From Falsiroseomonas oryzae (GTDB taxonomy: Bacteria > Pseudomonadota > Alphaproteobacteria > Acetobacterales > Acetobacteraceae): 45,869 nt of DNA. A program made the translations under genes and the position numbers. Below, in pieces: positions 41,170-45,869 of this stretch; position 1 is the stretch's first letter, and each line of letters starts with the position of its first letter. The DNA is taken from NCBI RefSeq assembly GCF_027856955.1, contig NZ_JAPSMD010000010.1:1-45869 (forward strand). Direction: 5' to 3'. Under the pieces are notes generated by a model, which worked only from the letters and a program-made list of their open reading frames with translations, was not told the DNA's origin and did no database searches.

Positions 41170-42324
41170 TCAGCCGGCGCGGGATGGTAGCGCGATGGTG
41201 CCCGTGCCGACCACCGAGAGCTCGCCGTCCTGGTTGCGCGCCTCCTGCTGCACATCGACCAGGTGGCGCCCGTTCTCGACGCGCTTGGCTGTGACCTTGC
41301 CGTCGATGAAGAGCAGGTCGCCTTCCGGGTTGTGCCGCCGCAGCTTGCTCGTGGCGCGGACCAGGAAGCCGGTGTCGCCCATCCAGTCCGTCAGGTGGTG
41401 CGTCAGCCAGGAGCAGCGTTCCGGCCCGTAGTCGTAGGCGCCCGGGGCGCCGACCATCAGCGCCATCTCCGGCTCCCAGTGCACGCGCTCCGGGCAGTCC
41501 GGGATGTTGAACCGGTTGCGGATGCCGAGGCCGGGATGCGCCTGCACCTGCTTCCAGGCCAGCCGGTTCGCACGGATGTAGAGCCCGCCCCAGCCCTGCG
41601 CATAGGCGATGAAGCCGGTGACGGTCATCGGGCCCTTCGGCATGGTGGGCAGCGCCTCGCCGAGCTGGACGTCCTCGAAGTAGCGGGGCGTGGCGCCGCG
41701 CGGCCGCTCCTCGGCATAGAGCTGCCAGATCCTGTCGAGCTCCGCATCGGTGTAGCGCCGGGGCGGCTTGGCCTTCAGCTCGCGGTACTTCGTGCCCTGT
41801 TCGCGCGCCGCGTCGCGGTCGGTGCGGAAGCACCAGCTATCCGCCTCCGCCACCAGCTCGCCGCCGTCGCCGAAGAAGCGGACGTGGTAGATCTGCTGGA
41901 TGGAACGGCCGGCGAAGCTGGTCCTGTGCTCCACCAGGTCCTTCAGCCACGCCTCGGTGGTGATCGTCTCGTTGCGGCGGACCCAGCGGTGCCAGGTCCA
42001 GTCCGCCCCGGCCCACATGGCGTGCACGCCGGGGATCCCGCCGACATAGCCTGAGATGATCCGGCTGGTGGCGAAGAGGAAGCTTGGCAGCGCGACGATG
42101 CCGCCCAGCGCGCTCCTCTCCGCATAGGCGGGGTCGCACCACAGCGGGTTGTCGTCGCCGATGCCGTGCGCGTAATGGCGGATGTTGTCGCGGGTCGCCT
42201 CGTGGCACCAGGGCTCCAGCGTGTTCTCGATGCGCACGCCGATGCGCGCGCGCAGCTCGTCCAGCGCGGCATCGGTGATCTTCGGGAAGTGGCGCGTCTT
42301 CGGCTCGTCGATGGCTGCGGACAA
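41170..42324 (-). CDS. Double-hotdog acyl-CoA hydratase (FAS1-like/MaoC-like dehydratase)
   Basis: This 384-residue protein is built from two hotdog-like halves. The start is TTG 42324, eight bases after AGGA in AAGAGGA; the longer frame lacks support and runs antisense to nothing conserved. The N-terminal half holds EATRDNIRHYAHGIGDDNPLWCD, the usual MaoC-type substrate-pocket segment, followed by GGIVALPSFLFA. The C-terminal half has a second motif set (PMTVTGFIAYAQGWGG; HLTDWMGDTGFLVRATSKL; VENGRHLVDVQQEARNQDG). Such proteins hydrate enoyl-CoAs, for example mesaconyl-C4-CoA or itaconyl-CoA. Between the acyl-CoA synthetase and Bug genes, it fits hydration of the activated acid. Confidence 0.88.
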   Translation of the reverse strand: MSAAIDEPKTRHFPKITDAALDELRARIGVRIENTLEPWCHEATRDNIRHYAHGIGDDNPLWCDPAYAERSALGGIVALPSFLFATSRIISGYVGGIPGVHAMWAGADWTWHRWVRRNETITTEAWLKDLVEHRTSFAGRSIQQIYHVRFFGDGGELVAEADSWCFRTDRDAAREQGTKYRELKAKPPRRYTDAELDRIWQLYAEERPRGATPRYFEDVQLGEALPTMPKGPMTVTGFIAYAQGWGGLYIRANRLAWKQVQAHPGLGIRNRFNIPDCPERVHWEPEMALMVGAPGAYDYGPERCSWLTHHLTDWMGDTGFLVRATSKLRRHNPEGDLLFIDGKVTAKRVENGRHLVDVQQEARNQDGELSVVGTGTIALPSRAG

Positions 42325-42344
42325 GGCGGGATTCCTCTTGCGTG

Positions 42345-43907
42345 TCAGGCGTTGGCCGGGGGCCGTGCGGCCTCGGCGTCCCGGAGGGCTCTCCGGTTGA
42401 TCTTGCCGGCCGGCGTCTTCGGCAGCTCGGCGGCGAAGGCGACGTGGCGCGGATACTCGTGCTGGCTGAGCCGTGCGCGCGTGAATTCCTGCAGCTCGCG
42501 CGCGAAGGCCGCGTCGCCGGCGCGGGGGCTGACGATGAAGGCCTTCACCACCTGGCCGCGCAGCGCGTCCGGCACACCGATCGCGGCGGCCTCCCGCACG
42601 TCGGGGTGCTGGAGCAGGACGTCCTCGATCTCCACGGCGCTCATCGTCCAGCCGGCCGAGATGATCACATCGTCGGCGCGGCCGGCGTGGTGGAAGTAGC
42701 CGTCCTCGTCCACCTTCCCGAGGTCCTTGGTGGGCACCCAGGCGCTGCGGCGGAGCACCTTGATCTCGCCGATCTCCCCGGGCGGGCATGGCGTGCCATC
42801 CGCGCGCTGCACCTCCACCCGCAGGCCGGGCACCGGCTTGCCGAGCGAGCCGGGCTTGACGCGGAAGTCGGTGGCGCCCGGGTAGTTCACCAGCACCACG
42901 CCGACTTCCGTGGTGCCGTACATGCTGCAGGCCGGCACGCCGAAGGTCGCGTCGATGAAGCGCAGCGTCTCTGCGTCGATCGGCTCTCCGGTGAAGGACA
43001 GCTTGCGGATGGCGAAGCGGAACTGGTGCGCCGCGCCGCTGGTCCGCATCATGCGGTAGTGCGTGGCGGCGGCGGAGAGGTTGGTGATCCCGTAGTCCTG
43101 CAGCGCCTGCATCAGCCGCACCGGGTCGAACCTGCCGGCATAGGTGCCGGTGGTCACGCCGAGCGCGAGCGGCGCCAGCGTGCCATGTGCAAGTCCATGC
43201 CCCCAGGCAGGCGAGGAGGGGCAGAAGAACTCGTCGCCCGGCCGGATGCCGGTTCCGTAGAGCGCGGCCAGCATCAGCACCACCACCGCGCGGTGCGTGT
43301 GCTTCACCGCCGCCGGCAACTCACGGGTGGTGCCGGAGGTGTACTGGAACAGCGCCATGTCGTCGGCGCGCGTCGCGACCTGCCAGGAGTTGGGCAGGGC
43401 GGCGAGTTCCGCCTGCCACGCATCGTCCGCGACCACCACCTCGACGCCCGGGATCCCGGCGGCGGTCTCTGCCTTCCCGGCCGTGGTGATCAGCACGCGC
43501 GGCGCGCAGTCGGCCACCCGCAGCCGCACGCCGTCCGGCCCGAACAGGGTGAACAGTGGCACCGCGATGGCGCCGCGCTTCATCGCGCCGAACATCGCGA
43601 CGTAGAACGCGAGCGATGGATCGAGCATCACGGCGACACGTTCGCCCGGCCCTATCCCACGCTGTGCGAGCCAGTGGGCGAAACGCGACGAGCCGTCGGC
43701 GATCTGGCGGAAGCCGAGGGCCTCGTCGCGCCCGTCGGCATGGGCCACGCGCACGGCGAGCCGCGTCGGATCGCCCGCGTGCCGGTCGATGCACTCATGC
43801 GCGATGTTCAGCGAGGATCGGTCACCCTCGAAGAAATCCCACAGCCGCTCGGGTGCGAAATGCGCCTGCGCGAAGGCGTAGTCCGTGCTGTCGGTCAGCA
43901 GGGGCAT
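42345..43907 (-). CDS. AMP-forming acyl-CoA synthetase
   Basis: The 520-residue enzyme belongs to the ANL superfamily and should ligate CoA to a carboxylic acid with ATP in the cytoplasm. The phosphate-binding A3 loop is YTSGTTRELPAAVKHTH, in which the usual G-x-P-K-G is altered and one residue longer. SMYGTTE (A5), WVPTKDLGKVDEDGYFHHAGRADD (A7/A8 hinge region) and KTPAGKINRR with the catalytic lysine (A10) are present. The pattern recalls benzoate-CoA ligase and short/medium-chain acyl-CoA synthetases. It is first in a minus-strand operon and divergent from the IclR gene across 96 bases, which suggests IclR control. Confidence 0.93.
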   Translation of the reverse strand: MPLLTDSTDYAFAQAHFAPERLWDFFEGDRSSLNIAHECIDRHAGDPTRLAVRVAHADGRDEALGFRQIADGSSRFAHWLAQRGIGPGERVAVMLDPSLAFYVAMFGAMKRGAIAVPLFTLFGPDGVRLRVADCAPRVLITTAGKAETAAGIPGVEVVVADDAWQAELAALPNSWQVATRADDMALFQYTSGTTRELPAAVKHTHRAVVVLMLAALYGTGIRPGDEFFCPSSPAWGHGLAHGTLAPLALGVTTGTYAGRFDPVRLMQALQDYGITNLSAAATHYRMMRTSGAAHQFRFAIRKLSFTGEPIDAETLRFIDATFGVPACSMYGTTEVGVVLVNYPGATDFRVKPGSLGKPVPGLRVEVQRADGTPCPPGEIGEIKVLRRSAWVPTKDLGKVDEDGYFHHAGRADDVIISAGWTMSAVEIEDVLLQHPDVREAAAIGVPDALRGQVVKAFIVSPRAGDAAFARELQEFTRARLSQHEYPRHVAFAAELPKTPAGKINRRALRDAEAARPPANA

Positions 43908-43967
43908 GCGGCGTTTCCACTCCTACGCCCGCCGGGCGCGGTGGAAGGAAAGGCGCGATCGCTGGCT

Positions 43968-44003
43968 GTTGTCAAATGGCATTACTGATTGTATTAGGAC
44001 AAC
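43968..44003 (+). promoter_or_regulatory. Candidate promoter and IclR operator in AT-rich divergent gap
   Basis: In a strikingly AT-rich island, TTGTCA (43969-43974) and TATTAG (43992-43997) form a -35/-10 pair with a 17-base spacer. A perfect 6-bp inverted repeat, GTTGTC (43968-43973) and GACAAC (43998-44003), brackets both boxes. The predicted start point would fall at or next to ATG 44004, implying a leaderless or nearly leaderless mRNA, though AGGA (43996-43999) could act as a short-spaced ribosome site. The neighbouring IclR protein is the likely binder. Confidence 0.5.
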
Positions 44004-44840
44004 ATGCGTCCGCTCCAGCGACCGCCTTCGCAGCTTGCGGCCGGCGCAGCCGCGGGTCTGGACGCCGGCGAGGCGGCAGGCCAGGCCGCCGTCATCCGAC
44101 AGGTACCCGCCGTCACGCGCGCCGCCGCGATCCTGCGGCTGCTGTCGCGCAGTGAGGCGCCGCTTGGCGTGCAGCCGATCGCACGTGCGCTCGGTATCGT
44201 GCCGAGCACCTGCCTGCACATCCTCCGCGCGCTGGTCGCCGAGGAACTCGTCGCCTTCGATCCCGCGACCAAGCGCTACGGACTGGCGAGCGGTGTCGTG
44301 GCGCTCGCCCGCGGCATGCTGCGGCACGACGCCTTCAGCAATCTCGCTCAGCCCGTGCTCGATGCGCTGGCCCACCGTCACGGCGCGACGGCGATCGGCG
44401 TGGAGGTCGCCAGCCTCGATCACATCGTCGTGGTCGCAATCTCGCGGCCGGGGCAGGCGCTGCGCCTGCAGGTGGACGTCGGCAGCCGCTACCCCGCCCT
44501 GATCAGCGCGACGGGGCGCTGCATCGCTGCCTGCGGCGGGCATCCCTGGCCCGCGCTGGAGCGGCGCTTCGCCGGCCTGCGCTGGCAGGATCCGCCGAGC
44601 CTGTCGCAATGGCGCGCCGACATCGCGGCGACCGCGCAGGCCGGCTACGCGGTGGACGAGGGGCGCTACATCGCGGGTGTGACGGTGGTCGCCGCGCCGG
44701 TGATGCCGCGCGGACGGGTGTCGCACGCGCTGGTCATGGTCGGCGTCAGCGCGCAGCTTCGGCGCATCGGCGTCGCCGCGCTGGGCGAGGAGCTGCGCGC
44801 GGAGGCGGCCGTCCTCTCCCGCCGCCTTGCCGATACATGA
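44004..44840 (+). CDS. IclR-family transcriptional regulator
   Basis: This 278-residue regulator has an N-terminal extension of about 35 residues before a winged helix-turn-helix: VPAVTRAAAILRLLS, then PIARALGIVPSTCLHILRALVAEEL and RYGLASGVVALAR. The C-terminal effector domain includes GATAIGVEVASLDHIVVVA, ISATGRCIAAC and YAVDEGRYIAGVTVVAAPV. IclR proteins typically sense aromatic or aliphatic acids and act near a divergent target. Here the target should be the acyl-CoA synthetase/hydratase/Bug/CoA-transferase operon. Its stop overlaps the MFS transporter start by 4 bases, so the transporter shares its transcript. Confidence 0.94.
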   Translation: MRPLQRPPSQLAAGAAAGLDAGEAAGQAAVIRQVPAVTRAAAILRLLSRSEAPLGVQPIARALGIVPSTCLHILRALVAEELVAFDPATKRYGLASGVVALARGMLRHDAFSNLAQPVLDALAHRHGATAIGVEVASLDHIVVVAISRPGQALRLQVDVGSRYPALISATGRCIAACGGHPWPALERRFAGLRWQDPPSLSQWRADIAATAQAGYAVDEGRYIAGVTVVAAPVMPRGRVSHALVMVGVSAQLRRIGVAALGEELRAEAAVLSRRLADT

Positions 44841-45869
44841 GCATCGCGGGCTGGCTGCACGGCCTGGGCGCGGCCTTGCTCGCCACGACGGGCGCGCAGG
44901 CGCTGGCGACACTCGCGGTCTACGTGCTGCCGGTGCTGGCCCCGGTCGCGGCGCCCGACCTCGGCGTCGCGCCGCGACTGATCGGCATGCAGGTTGCGCT
45001 CGTCTACGGCATGGCCGCCATGACCTCGCTCTTCGCTGGGGCGTTGCTCGCGCGGCTCGGGCCGGCTGGCGCCACGCAGCTGGCGCTGGGGCTGGGCGGC
45101 GTTGGCGCCGGCATGATCGCGCTGGGCGGCCTTTCCGGCGTGGCCGCGGGGTCCATGCTCCTCGGCATCGGCTACGGCCTGACCACGCCTGCGGCGACCC
45201 AGGTGCTGACGCGCCTGGTCACCCCGGCGCGGCGCAACCTGGTGTTCTCGGTGAAGCAGATGGGCGTGCCGCTGGGTGGCGCCCTGGCGGGGCTGCTGCT
45301 GCCTTCCCTGGCGATGCTGGCGGGCTGGCGGGGCGCGGCGCTCGGCGTCGCCATCGCGCTGCTGCTGGCCGCGGCGATCCTCTCGCCGCTGCGGCGGTCA
45401 TGGGACGTCGAGCGCGGCAGCGGGCGCGGGCCATCTGCGCGGCTCGGCACCTGGCAGGCGCTGCGCGCGGGCAGGGGCCTGTTCGCGCTGGCCACCATGG
45501 GCGCTCTGTTCTCCGCCACCCAGCTCTCGCTGAGCGCCTTTGCCGTGACGATGCTGGTGGGCGAGTTCGGCTGGGGGCCGGTCGAGGCAGGCGCCGCGGC
45601 GGCCGCCATCCAGGTGAGCAGCGCTGGCTCCCGCCTGGCGTGGGCCATGCTCGCCGACCGCCTGCATGCCGGCCTGCCGGTGCTGATGGCTGTCGGCCTC
45701 GGCACCGCGGCAGCGGCCCTGGCCACGCCCTTCGCCCTGCACTGGCCACCCTTCGCCGTGCTGGGCCTGCTGTGCGGCTTCGGCGCCTGCGCGGCGGGCT
45801 GGACCGGCATCGCCATGGCGGAGGTGGCGCGGCTGGCGCCGCCTGGCGCGGCGGGCGCCGCGACGGGCG
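44837..45869 (+). CDS. MFS transporter (3' end cut by window edge)
   Basis: The frame opens at ATG 44837 inside an ATGA overlap and runs out of the window after 344 codons of a family usually about 400 long. Hydrophobic helices appear at regular spacing, with short basic cytoplasmic loops such as LLARLGPAG after helix 2 and VTPARRNLVFSVKQMGVPLGG between helices 4 and 5, as in CynX/NimT-like and related 12-helix MFS carriers. AWAMLADRLHAGLPV marks the repeat of the A-motif region in the second half. Co-transcription with the IclR regulator suggests import of the acid used by the divergent operon, or export of a product. Confidence 0.88.
   Translation, partial: MSIAGWLHGLGAALLATTGAQALATLAVYVLPVLAPVAAPDLGVAPRLIGMQVALVYGMAAMTSLFAGALLARLGPAGATQLALGLGGVGAGMIALGGLSGVAAGSMLLGIGYGLTTPAATQVLTRLVTPARRNLVFSVKQMGVPLGGALAGLLLPSLAMLAGWRGAALGVAIALLLAAAILSPLRRSWDVERGSGRGPSARLGTWQALRAGRGLFALATMGALFSATQLSLSAFAVTMLVGEFGWGPVEAGAAAAAIQVSSAGSRLAWAMLADRLHAGLPVLMAVGLGTAAAALATPFALHWPPFAVLGLLCGFGACAAGWTGIAMAEVARLAPPGAAGAATG

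Noticed and set aside
1-45869. CRISPR arrays, tRNA/rRNA genes, insertion sequences, attachment sites
   Set aside because: Reading both strands, I saw no regularly spaced repeats, no transposase or integrase-like protein, and no cloverleaf or rRNA-like sequence.

Overview
The window is very GC-rich and almost entirely coding. Genes sit in tight operons joined by ATGA, GTGA or TGATG stop/start overlaps. Four stand-alone Bug/TctC-type periplasmic binding proteins, many Tat-like signal peptides, CaiB-type CoA-transferases and Rieske oxygenase parts suggest an alphaproteobacterium of the Acetobacteraceae (Roseomonas-like). That assignment is inference, since no rRNA or other phylogenetic marker is present. 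I see no tRNA, rRNA, insertion sequence, phage gene or CRISPR array, and no gene-free stretch longer than about 230 bases. It reads as a chromosomal catabolic 'accessory' region.

Layout. (1) 1-8703: an amidohydrolase cut by the left edge, a divergent LacI-type regulator, a dodecin-like gene, and an operon for a carbohydrate-type ABC importer (binding protein, two permeases, ATPase) followed by a bicupin and a MetE-core-like protein. An identical 20-bp near-palindrome lies in the amidohydrolase/LacI intergenic region and again before the ABC operon, and is the probable LacI operator. (2) 8741-23070: an SLC13/DASS transporter, an M20 amidohydrolase and an M28-like peptidase on the minus strand, divergent from a fused hydantoinase/oxoprolinase (HyuA-HyuB) and a complete Dpp/Opp-type ABC importer. 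(3) 23077-27552: an Old Yellow Enzyme, divergent from an operon of XRE regulator, two ACMSD-like amidohydrolases and a small Rieske protein. (4) 27561-34064: a Bug protein, divergent from an operon holding a Rieske oxygenase alpha subunit, an unrecognised 166-residue protein, a ferredoxin reductase, a second Bug protein, a Rieske ferredoxin and a PdxA/TphB-like dehydrogenase. (5) 34074-36763: an isochorismatase-fold amidase, a third Bug protein and a PuuE-like allantoinase. (6) 36863-45869: a CaiB CoA-transferase with a CitE-like lyase, then a minus-strand operon of acyl-CoA synthetase, hotdog hydratase, fourth Bug protein and second CaiB CoA-transferase, divergent from an IclR regulator and an MFS transporter cut by the right edge.

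How the parts work together. Each block pairs one uptake system with enzymes for one substrate class: a LacI-controlled importer and modifying enzymes; peptide-like or cyclic-amide uptake and hydrolysis; a three-component Rieske dioxygenase whose cis-diol product could be rearomatised by the PdxA/TphB-like enzyme; and CoA activation, hydration and C-C cleavage of an organic acid under IclR control. None of the substrates can be read from sequence alone.
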